From assembly GCA_005406025.1 (NCBI GenBank), contig BGZK01000071.1:496001-560000 (forward strand): a stretch of DNA of 64,000 bases, written 5' to 3'. The notes under the pieces are model-generated. The model was given only the letters and a program-made list of their open reading frames with translations. It searched no databases and was not told the DNA's origin. How positions within the stretch are numbered: position 1 is the stretch's first letter; each line of letters starts with the position of its first letter. The position numbers and the translations under genes are program-made. This DNA is from Eumeta japonica. Lineage: Eukaryota > Arthropoda > Insecta > Lepidoptera > Psychidae. This document shows positions 29,201 to 37,912 of the stretch, in pieces.

Positions 29201-30364
29201 AGTTAGATAAAAGTAAGTTATGAATAAAACAATGATAGATGGTATTTGAATATTGTGAAATTTCCCACGTTTGTCACATTGGTTACTGCTACTGGCAATG
29301 TTCACAACAGCTGTTTTATCATGATAGTGAATCCATTTGCAATATTTGTCAAAGTAAACTAAATAATTTGTATGATTTTGTTATATCAATTATTATAATT
29401 CAGTATATTACTATAGTTCCAGATTACCCATAAAAATGTTTGGTACTGCTAATATTTTGAATTAATTTATTTTAAATTACATGACTTATATTGCAAAGCA
29501 AGAAAGAGCACTTTGATTTTCCAAACTTTTTTATTCTCACTAATTTTAAATTTAATTTCAAATGTATACTAATTAAAAAGGAGTACTGGAGTAAAACCAT
29601 TAAAAACTGTGATTCTAAAAACCCAATTGAAAAAAAATTGTGTCTTGAAAATTTATATGATATGAAATTACTAATACCAACACTAAAATATGAAGATTTG
29701 CAGTACTTTTTCATCCAAAATCCAAATTTTGATCCAGTCAGGATTAAATACCACATATGCAAAAAATAATGTATTTTATGTTACTCTTTTTGATTTAACA
29801 TTTTTTGTTTTGTATGTCTGAATTTTCACATTTTTGGATTGACAAGTTTTCACTTTATTGCAAGTACTTATTAGGTTCATAATTGACTACATATTAAATA
29901 AAATTTTACAACTGATTTTAGAAATAACTGAGGAAATTAAAAGGATCCTAAACAAACTTGAATTTCATTTGGTATTTACTTCGGCACTGCTATCGTCGCG
30001 AGTTTCAGACTACAAATATAGTATAGCATACTACGTCACAACGTACACGCGCCTATATCATTTCACTTGTGTTTGAATCTCTCATGCAACACACTCAGGG
30101 CTGGCCAGCAGAATTAAAATGCATTATTTTAAAAATTTATGCTACATCACAAAAATGGTGCTACAACTCTTGATTAAACTATACTCGTGTATTGTTTCAA
30201 TATGTACATTTTTTAGATATTGTCTGTAAGTATTATGAATAGAAATTAAGCAAACCATGATCGTCGTCGAAGATGTCATTATCAAGCAGCATAAAGCATT
30301 CATCATTAGTGAGTAACAGGCCATCGGCCGAAGCCAATGGCCAGTCCACCAAATTCGCACTCAT
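4358..30364 (-). CDS. ATF4: ATF4 / cryptocephal bZIP transcription factor, full coding span
   Basis: Stress-response activator of the integrated stress response; binds CRE/AARE sites as a bZIP dimer in the nucleus. Coding pieces: 30364-30256, 15894-15712 and 5202-4358. They join at GT-AG junctions with matching phases (1 and 1) and give 378 residues, close to human ATF4 (about 350). The N-terminus is acidic (residues 21-36 include LLDNDIFDDDH). NWLEEKVDLPIFDG near residue 103 matches the WMLEKMDLKEFD element of ATF4. A Ser/Pro-rich stretch precedes RPKPYSRS, and the basic region KKEQNKNAATRYRQKKKAE plus leucine zipper are at the C-terminus. The start is the first in-frame ATG and follows two upstream ORFs. 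Introns of 10.5 and 14.4 kb are filled with transposons. Confidence 0.9.
5860..7620. promoter_or_regulatory. GC/CpG-enriched intronic island
   Basis: Base composition changes sharply from the AT-rich flanks to mixed, CpG-rich sequence, with a core near 6960-7130 (runs of GGCGGCG and GCGCGCGCG). Several frames stay open on both strands at once (for example about 120 codons both ways at 6230-6620), which suits composition rather than coding. No protein family is recognisable. In an AT-rich insect intron this suggests conserved regulatory DNA or an alternative ATF4 promoter. That is inference. Confidence 0.35.
8600..9290. promoter_or_regulatory. Second CpG-rich intronic island, possible alternative first exon
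   Basis: Very CpG-rich between about 8960 and 9250 (GCGGGCCGAGCGCGCGCGCC), lying 3.8 kb upstream of ATF4 exon 5 on the transcribed strand. A 97-codon Arg/Ser-rich minus-strand frame here resembles no family I know. An alternative ATF4 promoter or 5' exon is plausible, but no splice donor decides it. Confidence 0.35.
10205..10905 (+). repeat. Interspersed repeat, GGGTTCCG family, copy 2
   Basis: The most complete copy. It opens with CATGCTCATTATAGGGTTTCG, carries GGTGCACCAGCAAAAGAGCG, GAGAAGCGCAGTTTTTCGGC, a GACGGACGAACGGAC motif and AACTGTAAGGGTTCCG, and ends GGAACCCTAAAAA. The terminal CGGAACCC-type ends are partly inverted. The short frames inside are not genes. Confidence 0.6.
11590..11735 (+). 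repeat. Repeat fragment ending GGGCGGAGCCACGGCCGACAG
   Basis: Ends in a GC-rich motif followed by CTAGT. Its reverse-complement style (CTAGTTTTCGCC...CCGCGTGG) recurs near 39.74 kb and 62.98 kb. This is probably the end of a dispersed insect repeat. Class unknown. Confidence 0.35.
12748..13357 (+). mobile_element. Mariner transposase fragment A (broken)
   Basis: Starts in the helix-turn-helix region and encodes HISSYNIVKELGIDHKTTL, GYTKKLDTWVPHKFTKRNL and, after stops and shifts, KEWITYD (first catalytic Asp region), then the WDWEG and INSDL segments. It breaks off at the conserved EKKR...INRK point, before the second catalytic motif. No TIRs are found. It is the same mariner family as the copies at 21.5, 25.9, 35.0 and 56.5 kb. 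Confidence 0.8.
13865..15590 (+). mobile_element. TIR-bounded DNA element with a broken gene of unassigned family
   Basis: Bounded by exact 13-bp inverted repeats CACTGGTCTGCAA (13865-13877 and 15578-15590), each followed inward by an imperfect CCTCC-type block. No clear target duplication is seen (flanks ...ATAG and TAAT...). It contains one gene with a promoter-side region and a probable intron. CAC-type ends recall CACTA/Chapaev-like elements, but the transposase is not one I can place. Confidence 0.6.
14372..15336 (+). pseudogene. Broken element-borne gene, zinc-finger-like, family unassigned
   Basis: Preceded by a good donor and acceptor (GTAAGT at 14231, TTGTTATAG at 14365), suggesting a 5' UTR intron. 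Frame 1 from 14372 has CYICGKFT and WLPETCCNSCS, a C-x2-C...C-x2-C pair, then stops. It is followed by LKVVAMLTGLQGGYAKFCC, FLCKWDSHAREKHY and LPPIHIKLGLMKN. A shift near 14830 leads to FPRISDAKMKEGIFVGPQIR. Another near 15118 restores SDEHGERFHQDI and LADFCWSLCRE to a stop near 15330. Relative to the family I remember from aphid and Hydra gene sets, the middle is deleted. At least one in-frame stop and two frameshifts make it a pseudogene. No function is assigned. Confidence 0.65.
15712..15894 (-). CDS. ATF4: ATF4 exon 4
   Basis: A 183-base exon between a strong acceptor (ATTATTTTTTCACAG, ending 15895) and donor CAAG|GTAACT (15711). The phase-1 start completes Asp. It encodes LLKSFPNAATKLESTVGVYS, then an acidic/Pro/Ser segment, and ends LLQQLDNQCKQ. 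Joined to exon 5 it reads KQ-E-NIFSNWLEEK without a break. Plus-strand frames over it are shadows. Confidence 0.9.
18550..19029. mobile_element. Pogo/Tigger-type MITE with TA duplication
   Basis: 480 bp bounded by inverted ends CAGTGGAATCTCAATAACTC and (right end, reverse complement) CAGTGAAATCTCAATAACTC, flanked by TA on both sides (18548-18549, 19030-19031). Subterminal copies of ACTCGAA / TTCGAGTT recur inside. It has no coding capacity. CAGTG ends plus TA targets are typical of pogo-group Tc1/mariner derivatives. Confidence 0.8.
21535..23434 (-). mobile_element. Mariner B, full ends, carrying a ~700 bp insertion
   Basis: The TIRs are TTAGGTCGGAAAAAAGGTTT (left) and, read inward, TTAGGTCGGGGAAAAAGTTT (right), with TA flanks. 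On the minus strand the transposase remnant has AEELGIDHKTVLTHLKKAEY, TKKLDTWDPHELTK and, further on, VVFHHDNAKSHTSL and SPDLAPSDF (second and third catalytic Asp motifs), with shifts and stops between. The frame is split at about 22375-23090 by foreign sequence, so the element is 1.9 kb rather than 1.3 kb. Confidence 0.85.
22375..23090. mobile_element. Unclassified insertion inside mariner B
   Basis: Interrupts the mariner frame between the ...CGCTATGGTCAAC side (near 23092) and GATAAAGTCGATGC (22360-22373). One end is rich in G/C (GATCGGGCCCCAAC; GAGGGCGCCAGACAGGGG), and a hairpin lies inside at 22799-22847. No TIR or protein is visible, so the class is unknown. The boundaries are good to about 10 bp. 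Confidence 0.5.
24266..24308. repeat. Perfect hairpin, 19-bp arms, 5-base loop
   Basis: TTACACTAAACACTTCAAT, then GATTA, then its exact reverse complement. Followed by two direct copies of AAAGATTTCACATATATA (near 24317 and 24349). Confidence 0.8.
25735..25812 (+). repeat. Dispersed repeat pair next to mariners (first copy)
   Basis: GTATCACTTCACTTTCAAAC...CTCCACATTCAAATCTATCAAGTCGG... closely matches 34961-35040. Each copy sits just left of a mariner (C and D). The relation to the mariners is unclear. Confidence 0.55.
25935..27301 (-). mobile_element. Mariner C, near full length, broken
   Basis: 1,367 bp, the expected mariner size, with TA flanks and TIRs TTGGGTTGGGGAAAAAGTTT (left) and TTAGATTGGGAGAAAAAGTT (right end read inward). 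Minus-strand fragments include THLKEVGYTKKLNTRAPHQL and NLMNCVLICDTLLKHNEIES. Many stops and shifts; not functional. Confidence 0.85.
27779..29769 (+). other. Unexplained plus-strand ORF cluster, possible nested gene or fossil
   Basis: Three frames opposite to ATF4. At 27779-27902, after TTTTTTATAG, a frame reads LSKETATALAEKMYSCRNLV. At 29239-29430, EYCEISHVCHIGYCYWQC, then ESICNICQSKLNNLYDFV. At 29491-29769, an acidic/aromatic frame (FDFPNFFILTNFKFNFKC) ends RIKYHICKK. The middle one has a C-x3-C-x12-C-x2-C pattern before a hydrophobic strand, as in the zinc ribbons of RPA1/MEIOB-type OB folds. Splice sites are poor and I cannot join the pieces. It could be chance in AT-rich DNA. Confidence 0.25.
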
Positions 30365-30383
30365 TGCTAGAGATGTGGTTGAT
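30256..30383 (-). CDS. ATF4: ATF4 exon 3 (carries the ATF4 start codon)
   Basis: The acceptor GCTTAATTTCAG ends at 30384; the donor is CATG|GTTTGC at 30255 (weak but phase-correct). The ATG at 30364 opens MSANLVDWPLASADG..., ending DNDIFDDDH plus one base. The first 19 bases are leader. The uORF2 frame enters from exon 2 and stops at TAA (30308-30306), so it overlaps the ATF4 frame by 59 nt. Confidence 0.82.
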
Positions 30384-30865
30384 CTGAAATTAAGCATAAT
30401 CATATTTGCACAAGTGATATCAAGTTTTTATGCAACTTATAATTTGCACCCTTAGTTTATATAGATTGTGATTTACATAAAAACTAAAATAATCAAAAAT
30501 AACCATTGTTTATATCAATATTAATTTTTGTTTCTAGCCCTTCATTTTGATGATACCATTAAGGGGGTACTTCATTATGTGCACTATTATACAAATATAA
30601 GAGGTTATGTATTATTAAACAATATCTAGTAATAATGCAAATAAAGTAATTGGGACATAAATATGTAACAAAATATAAGGGTGTAATGTTTCTCTTATGA
30701 TTCCTTTGCACAATTTTTCAATAAATTTCCTCTGTGTTTTTTTAAGTCGATGAAACCCAAAAGAGTAAAACTATAAGCAAAATATATTGAACATAAAAGA
30801 TGAAAATAAAATGAATATTTAGAAAGTAAAAGATGTAATAAACAAATCTATAATAATATACTAAC

Positions 30866-30992
30866 CACTGATTGTGTGAAATAACCAGATAGGGAAATTT
30901 CTGGTCGCAGGATGATAAATGAATCGGAGCCAAAAGATGATGATAGGGGTGGTTGAGGGACAAAGCTGTCCAGTGAGGACGCCATGTTGGCC
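30866..30992 (-). other. ATF4: ATF4 exon 2 (5' leader, body of uORF2)
   Basis: A 127-base exon between a strong acceptor (TTATTATGTTTCAG) and donor CAGTG|GTTAGT. It carries codons 2-44 of uORF2 (ANMASSLDSFVPQPPL...). A second ATG (in CCAACATGG) lies in the uORF2 frame. No ATG in the ATF4 frame occurs here, consistent with leader sequence. Confidence 0.72.
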
Positions 30993-31184
30993 CTGAAACA
31001 TAATAATAAACACAAATTATATTTTCAATACAATAATAATGAATTTAATAAGCTTAATATTAATACATGTACATAATTTTGTTTTAAATACTCAGCAGTT
31101 TAGCTTATCCTGTTCATTATCCATCAACAGATATTTTATGGCACTAAATAATTTGTATAAGAGTAATTCATAGGTACAAATTTA

Positions 31185-31860
31185 AAAACTGGCCAAGAGC
31201 ATGTTAGACCATGCTCATTATAGGGTTCCGAAGCAATTATTATTTAAAAAAATGCACTGTAGATGAAAAAAATATGTTGTTACAGTTTTATCATGTTTTC
31301 CGCACGAAATAGTTATAGGCACTTTATAACTAAAAAAACAAGTATTAAACTATTGTAAACTAAAGTGCATCAGCGAAAGAGCATATCTTCATTGCACTTA
31401 TTTCCTTTTGTTGAGAAGCACAATTTTCAGCAATAATTCAAAAACAGCATATCATATCACTTTTAAAAGAATTTTCATTGAAAGTATCTTTTAATTGTTA
31501 CCTTCATTATTCGTAAATTATTCACATAATCAAAAAAATGCTTAAAAACTTTAAAACGTTTTAAAAAGAACAGTCGAAATATATGCCACACATTGATGTT
31601 AGCTGGAAAAAAATTTTTCAGCTTCTACATGTATGAAGTTATCCCCATAGAAATATTAATTTATGTTATTAAACTACCAAATTAAGTAGTGGCTTATACA
31701 AAACACGTACACTATAACTTTTCTCTTGTAGCTACAATATACCTCTTGTAGTTTTTGAATAAAATACTTGTGATATATGGACAGACGAATAGACGGACGG
31801 ATATGAAGAAACTATAAGGGTTCCGTTTTTGCCATTTTAGCTAAGAATCCTAATAAGTAT
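31185..31860 (+). repeat. Interspersed repeat, GGGTTCCG family, copy 3
   Basis: Aligns by eye with copy 2 over its length: CATGCTCATTATAGGGTTCC, GTGCATCAGCGAAAGAGCAT, GAGAAGCACAATTTTCAGC, a GACGGACGGATATG block, and AACTATAAGGGTTCCG. Starts CTGGCCAAGAGCATGTTAGA. Non-coding. Confidence 0.6.
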
Positions 31861-32254
31861 ACATTCCTCAGAGTATGTAATAACAGCTTATTCTATTTTA
31901 TTTGCCTACTAAAAAAAGTGTAATTTCTGACAAATTGCAACAATCAATACATTTTCTACAATCAAATTAAATTAGACATTTCCAAAACTACTGTTTCATG
32001 GTAATATTAATTTAATACAATGATACAAAATATGACTATACATATTAAAAACTAAAATATGGAATAACATAAAAAAATAATTGTAGTTTCCAAAATAATA
32101 CACTATAACTAGTGATTTAATTTGATTAAAGATATTCCTTTTTTCACTTTTTATACTTTCTAAAAAGGCTCATAAAACACACTTGTAAGCGCTCACATTA
32201 TTCGAATAGTCATGCATTCTGCAAGCAGAACCATATTATTATATGGTCATGCGC

Positions 32255-32345
32255 ATAAGAGCTCAGCCAATAGGAAGACTTAGCAAAAGCTTCCCCATGT
32301 GTTTCCCGCTTCTTTCGTATATAAGCCCAACCAACCGTATGGGCC
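32255..32345 (+). promoter_or_regulatory. Promoter-like patch: CCAAT box and TATATAAG
   Basis: GCCAATAGG near 32268 and CGTATATAAGCCC near 32319 sit in a locally GC-richer patch of the ATF4 leader intron. No downstream gene on the plus strand is convincing. It may be a chance match or part of an old element. Confidence 0.2.
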
Positions 32346-33251
32346 TGAACTGCCTTCTCTTTTTACTCTATTGGCTTGGCCTTGGTTGGCTATTTTGCCC
32401 ATGGTTCTTGTCATTTATAAAAATACAGTTAGTATAAATGTTATGTATGATGTTAATATTAAATACGTGGTTATGATAGTTATGTAAAAACAATACACTA
32501 AATCGTTATTCATCTGCAACACTTTGCTGACTGTTTCCTTCCATGCAATATATAGTTATAGGCTGGTATGTGGTGTCCAGTCAAAAACATACTAAAATAA
32601 AACTTCATATAAATAAAATCAACAAGAAATAAACATATAAAATCAATAAGAAATATAAATTACAATTTTTAGCTCACCTAAAACATTTTGAACATAACAA
32701 TTTATTCCATTAATAATACTTAAATAAATAACATTTGTTGACAATTTAATTTGACTAACATCACTTTTGGCATTCGATAATTAGGGTTACTTATTATAGA
32801 TTGTTAGGGGAAGTAAAGCAAAAACATTCAATAAACAATTAATAAAATATTTTAAAATTTTTAAAATGAAATATATTTCACAGATTATAATGGGTATATA
32901 TATATAAATTAGAATATGGATAGTCATTTAAATAAGATTTATGTCAAATTTAATTTTGATACAGTGTTCACAAGCTTCTTTATTAAAAAAATCACACTAC
33001 CTAAAAACAAAATTCTTTTTTTTTTTAAACCTGTCAATGGCTCATAATTTGTGAAAAAAATTTAGGAGGGTTTTTTTTTTGATTTCCATGGAATTTGCAA
33101 AGCAAAATGAAGATGAAATTGACAGCAAATTCTGAGTAACAAATTCGAAATAAGCCCATAAATTGTTTTAAGATTTGTGATTTTTTCTCCCCAAATATTT
33201 CTACAATAGCAGAAAACAACTGTTAACATATGATGGACACTTTAACCAAGC

Positions 33252-33342
33252 GACCAATTAAATCGGTTCCAAAATTGGAAACCAATTTAATTGGTCACTT
33301 CACTGGAAAGTGAGATTTTGAGTAACTGGTCGTTACTCAAGT
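33252..33342. repeat. Pair of hairpins
   Basis: 33252-33296: GACCAATTAAAT and GGTTCC-type arms pair with GGAAACC and ATTTAATTGGTC (about 20-bp arms, one or two mismatches). About 20 bases later a second hairpin, TTGAGTAAC-TGGTC-GTTACTCAA, has perfect 9-bp arms. No protein or TIR element is evident. Confidence 0.6.
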
Positions 33343-34960
33343 TCTCTCATTGTAAGCTACTACACTGTGTGTTTGTCTTTTCTTCACTAATCTCCAGTCC
33401 AACATACCTTTTCTTTTTTCCAAAAGCCAGTTTTCATTTATGTCAAAACCTTGGAAGGAATAAGATGATCTGATTCAAAATCAAATAAATTGTTGAGTCT
33501 ACCACATGATGAAAGAACCAAATCAGAAATTTGGATTATTTGGACTATTGCAAAACTTAACTTCACCTCTAATTGATATTTTTTCCAGTAACTAATCATA
33601 TTATCTTTATTTTTTACAATTGTTATACATAATAATTATTCATGTACAATAAACCATTTCATCATACTTAGGCTATTATCACCAGAGTTTCAATGTGTTG
33701 CTCGTTAGTTGTATATTAGCCTATGGGATTGATATAATATGCATTTTAATTCAGTCTATATATTTTTATACTGCTTGTCATTAAGGAATTCAATTGTATG
33801 CCTTCACACTCCATGTCCAGTTCAGTTAAGGTCATCCGTGACCAAAATTATGTATCTGTCTTATATTGTAACCATTATAAACTTGATAACACCTCAATCA
33901 CTAGATTTTCTATTTACTTTTGAGTTTAGTGGTGTACCTTCAAATTCCAAAGTTAAATGCCTATGAAACTAACATGGGCCCATCTTGAAGCTATAATGAA
34001 CCCAACACAGGAGGAATCATCCAAATTAGGACATAAATAAACAAAAAAATACACCCAAAAATATATACATACATACAGACAATATGAGAAAACCTTATTG
34101 TTTTTTAGAAGTCAGTTAAAAATAATGCTTTTGTCTTTCAATTGGCATGTACTGTAATGACAAAAACAATGTAAGTACAAAACAATAAAAAAGTATTTAA
34201 AAAAAGAATAGGAAAATTATGAATCTACAGCATTTAAGATTAAGAGTCTCTTCCACTATCTATCTCCTTTTAAACTGACAATTAACAAAAAGTCACTTCT
34301 AAAATAAAATTTGTCTAGCATATAAATTATTTTTATTAGGTGTGGGCCAAGATCTTCTTTGCTTATTCTCCTTTGTATTAGCAAAAATAATTATCCCAAT
34401 AGACAAATTCAACCTGTCAACTACTGTCATTATTGCCTCACTGCTATTGCGAATGGAGTTACATAGAAAAATTAATATTTGAAGTGCCAACAAGTTGCTT
34501 CACAAATTACAGAAAATAAATGAAATAATATTTTTAAAAAAAACTGAAAGCAAAGTGTAGTTTTATTAAAGTTGGAAACCTACCAAAATAAGCAACCAAG
34601 CAGCAGAATAGCGATTTGGACATTTTTTATATTGTCGAGTTTAGTTCTCGTCCTTTTAAGGATTATCAGGTTTAGTAATCAGTATTTTTAATAATTGGAT
34701 ATAACATTTGCCAAAACAATGAGCAGCCAGTGATAGTGGATGTGCAATGTCCATGAGTTAGAAATTAAAAAAAAAAAAGGATTTATTTCTTTACTTTGAA
34801 TAATAAATAATTGAAACATGATTAAAAACCAAAATGGTATATTTATATACATAGTGTAGTCTTTAAAACAAAGTACAAGTACTGAAATATCTTGTATGCA
34901 GTAGTCCATCTCCACAGTAATTAAAATTTCTTAATTCAGAGGTATATTATACTCAATTTG

Positions 34961-35040
34961 TATCATTCTTCACTTTCAAAGACTTCAGCTCCACATTTCA
35001 ATCTATCAAGTCGGTCCTAACAATAATTTAAAATTTAATA
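34961..35040 (+). repeat. Dispersed repeat pair next to mariners (second copy)
   Basis: Matches 25735-25812 (AGCTCCACATTTCAATCTAT, then CAAGTCGGTCCTAACA). Here it abuts the truncated left end of mariner D. Confidence 0.55.
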
Positions 35041-35049
35041 GAAGTACTA

Positions 35050-36246
35050 AAAGATGTATGATAAAATTCATCTGTACTATGCCATTTTGTTAAATTTGTT
35101 GCCATTTTGTAGGTAGGACATAATCCCATTGCTGAATGAATTTTGAGACTTCTGATGGACAAAATGTGACAAGTGTTTTGACAGTCCTCTTTTGATGTTA
35201 ACCTAACACTACCTAAAGAACTCTGAAGTGACCAAAACAAGGAAAAACCTGAAGGCGCAAGGTCAGTGCTACGTGGTGGATGCATAAACACTTCCCGGCC
35301 AAACGTTCAATATTTGCTGAGTGACTAAAGATGTGTGTGGTCTGATATTATTAAAGTGAAAAACTACACCCTTTCTATTTATCAAATCTGGCCATTTTTT
35401 CTCTACTTCTTGCATGAATCTCATCAACTGTTGGCCGTTAGAGAATGGAATTAATAGTTGCCTGGTGGTAAAAGCTAATTATGAATAAAGCCTTTCCCAT
35501 CTTATCATAGATATCAATCAATTTATTGCGAATTAAGCTGGGTTTCGCTTCTGTGGAGCTTTCTTGCATTTCGACTATGATCTTTTTTGTATGTTCTTGT
35601 CGTAGGCAATCCATTTTTCATCGCCAGTAATGAATCTTTTAAAAGATGGTTCGGTTTCATTATGTTTCAATAGAGAATCACAAACTAGTACACAATTCAT
35701 CAAATTTCTTTTATTGAGCTTATGTGGGATCCAAGTATCAAGCTTTTTTGTATATCTAGCTTTTTAATGGGTCAAGACTGTTTTCTAGTTGATCCCCAAC
35801 TTTCCAGCTATGTCGTAAGAACTAATATCCCATCTTGATCAATTTTTTATAATGGCATCGACTTTATTCATAACAAATTAACCATAGCAAAGGTTCATCA
35901 TTGACATCAAAAATACTGGATTGAAAACGCTTGAAACAATTTTGTGCTACTAGTACTGACACTGCATTAGGTCCGTAAACATCACAAATTCTTTTGTGTT
36001 GCATTTTGCCCTTTTTTGTAATAAAATTTCAAATGTATCGAGTTTCTATGTTAGATTCACTCATTTTGTTTGACAAACAATAGAAATATGGTGTAAAACC
36101 GTTTTTACAATTTATTTTTCTAATTTAAAAAGTTATCTAATGAATGATATCAAAACTAGCAAAATACAAACAGAATTTACTGCAACAAAAAGAATTTACT
36201 GCAACTTTTTACTTATGGAATATAAAAAACTTTTTCCCCGACCTAA
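35050..36246 (-). mobile_element. Mariner D, right end intact, left end lost
   Basis: The right TIR read inward is TTAGGTCGGGGAAAAAGTTT, ending at 36246 next to TA. The minus strand encodes MHPPRSTDLAPSGFSLFWSL, where the family has SPDLAPSDF; the Asp of the third catalytic motif is Gly here. The left end gives way to a segment (34960-35045) also present at 25735-25810. Confidence 0.75.
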
Positions 36247-37788
36247 TAATTTATAAAACATCATCAATGTTTATAAAACGTCATATAAGCAATTAAATAT
36301 AATTTAACCATACTGCAGACTATTTCCATATTAAAATCTTAAAGATGCTGTATTTGGAAGGCTTTAGAATAAATAATCATGTTTTCAAGTTATCTCTTAT
36401 TTTTCATCCTACATTTTACTTTTATCTTTAGCATCTGAAAAAAACTTTCTTTTCATAAAACAATATCAAAGATATTTTATCATCCTCGTTATTAGAAAAG
36501 TACATTACTTTCTTCTGGTGTGTTGGCTGTGTTGTCGACACGGCCATGTATTTTAAGTGAACACCTGTATATAACAGGTAATATTTTTTTTCAGCAAAAT
36601 ATGTATAATTATTATTGAATGCTAAGAAATCCTTTGTATTTTATGCTCTTATAAACATAGTAGTGAAACATGCACTATCTGATACTAAATCTGTCTTTAA
36701 TAATTTGTGTTCACACATTTCATTCTTTTATGTCCCTGGCAAGTCATGTAGTGTTTTATGAGTACCACTGTGGTTTTGAGAAGCCCTTTCCCACCATATA
36801 CAATCTCAATATTTTGATTAGGCTTTTTGAAGAGAATAGGTCGATATTGCATTATTTAATTAAATTTTTTAGTTTATATATATTTTTTAAAACTCTTTCT
36901 AATACTTTATAAATTCAAAGATTTTGTGTGAACAAAACAACCTCAAAATATCAACTCTTCCCTCTATGCTGCATTTGATGCTTCACAATCCTCACTAAAT
37001 GTAACAAATTCTTTGGCTATCCTTTAGTTATTGAGTGGTGTAATTAAATTGTGCGTGTAGATGATAGACATGTAGCTACATCATCAAACTGTATCCCCTA
37101 ATTTAATTATTATTAGTTTTTTGAATTTCCTACCACTATGGAAACAAATTTAAAGACATATTAACATCTAAAATACCTATAATAAAAAATTTCATAGGAA
37201 CACATTGAGCATCAGATCTCAATTCACAACAAACCATATCAAAAGTGAAATTACATTCATTTGTTCAATGATATACACAATATATGTCATGTCACATTTT
37301 AAAAATACAAAGTTTTAATAAGACATTTACAAATATATTGTAATTCCAAAATGTAGTATAACATCTGTAATCATTAGTATAGGTAGCCATATTTATTTGA
37401 GTCGACAACAAAATAACCACAAGGTTCTTATAAGTTAGGAGAATGTTTTTAAGGATTATAAAACAACAGTTAAATATGGTAGGGACCTAGGGAAAGGTAT
37501 ACATAATACATGATTTAGACATCAGTGTTTTATGAACATTAAATATATTGCACATTGATTTCAAAAATTAATTTGGTTCTAATAATGTTAAAAACATTTT
37601 AACCAAATGATTACAAAATACCATAACATAAATTCGACTTTTATTATAAAACCACATATGGAACATACGACAGCAATTGCTAAAGTGAAAGTCCATCATG
37701 GCACGCACAGAGCAAAGCATGATGATGACACCATAAAATTGTAATCTAATGTTTCCCAACGAAATTAGAAAAGAAAAATAATACTTAC

Positions 37789-37912
37789 AGCATTTTGAAT
37801 TGATTTTGCTGGCACACGCAGGTGTGCAAACGCTTGAGAACTAGAAACCCATTTTTAACGCAATAAAACTTGCAGAAAAACTATAAACCACATTTATAAA
37901 CGAAGTGACTGA
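37789..37912 (-). other. ATF4: ATF4 exon 1 (5' leader) and core promoter
   Basis: The donor end at 37789 is firm; the 5' end is not. Two start-site cues exist: an arthropod initiator TCAGT (37912-37908) and a TATAAA (37898-37893), which would place the start near 37868. The exon carries uORF1 and the first five bases of uORF2. If transcription starts at the initiator, a further 12-codon ORF (ATGTGG..., 37893) would also be in the leader. Confidence 0.55.
37841..37852 (-). promoter_or_regulatory. ATF4 uORF1, three codons
   Basis: ATG GGT TTC TAG in context AAAAATGGG. It lies 47 nt upstream of the uORF2 ATG. Mammalian ATF4 uORF1 is also three codons long and promotes reinitiation. Confidence 0.65.

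Larger units (their letters stand above)
15895..30255 (-). other. ATF4 intron 3
   Basis: A 14.4 kb AT-rich intron. Identified contents are a pogo-type MITE, two mariners, hairpins and a cluster of plus-strand ORFs at 27.7-29.8 kb. The stretches 15900-18545, 19030-21530 and 23440-25930 have no recognisable gene or element apart from short direct repeats and the hairpin at 24.27 kb. Confidence 0.75.
30993..37788 (-). other. ATF4 intron 1 (in the 5' leader)
   Basis: A 6.8 kb intron with an excellent donor GCT|GTAAGTATT at 37788. Contents: GGGTTCCG-family copy 3, a promoter-like patch near 32.3 kb, hairpins near 33.3 kb and mariner D. The stretches 31870-32200, 32450-33240, 33350-34950 and 36250-37780 show only AT-rich sequence. 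Confidence 0.7.
30306..37793 (-). promoter_or_regulatory. ATF4 uORF2, overlapping the main start out of frame
   Basis: Reads 37793-37789, 30992-30866 and 30383-30306 after splicing: 210 nt, 69 codons plus TAA. The start codon is split from its exon (ATG CT|G). It ends ...FGRWPVTH and stops 59 nt inside the ATF4 frame. In the mammalian and Drosophila paradigm, translating uORF2 prevents ATF4 initiation; under eIF2-alpha phosphorylation ribosomes skip it. The length is close to the 59 codons of mammalian uORF2. Confidence 0.72.

Noticed and set aside
30142..30360. A 72-codon minus-strand frame over ATF4 exon 3
   Set aside because: Out of frame with the acidic ATF4 N-terminus read from the ATG at 30364.
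30742..30963. A 73-codon minus-strand frame (SLNHPYHHLLAPIHLSS...)
   Set aside because: Runs past the exon 2 donor into intron and has no ATG; the exon is better explained as leader with uORF2.
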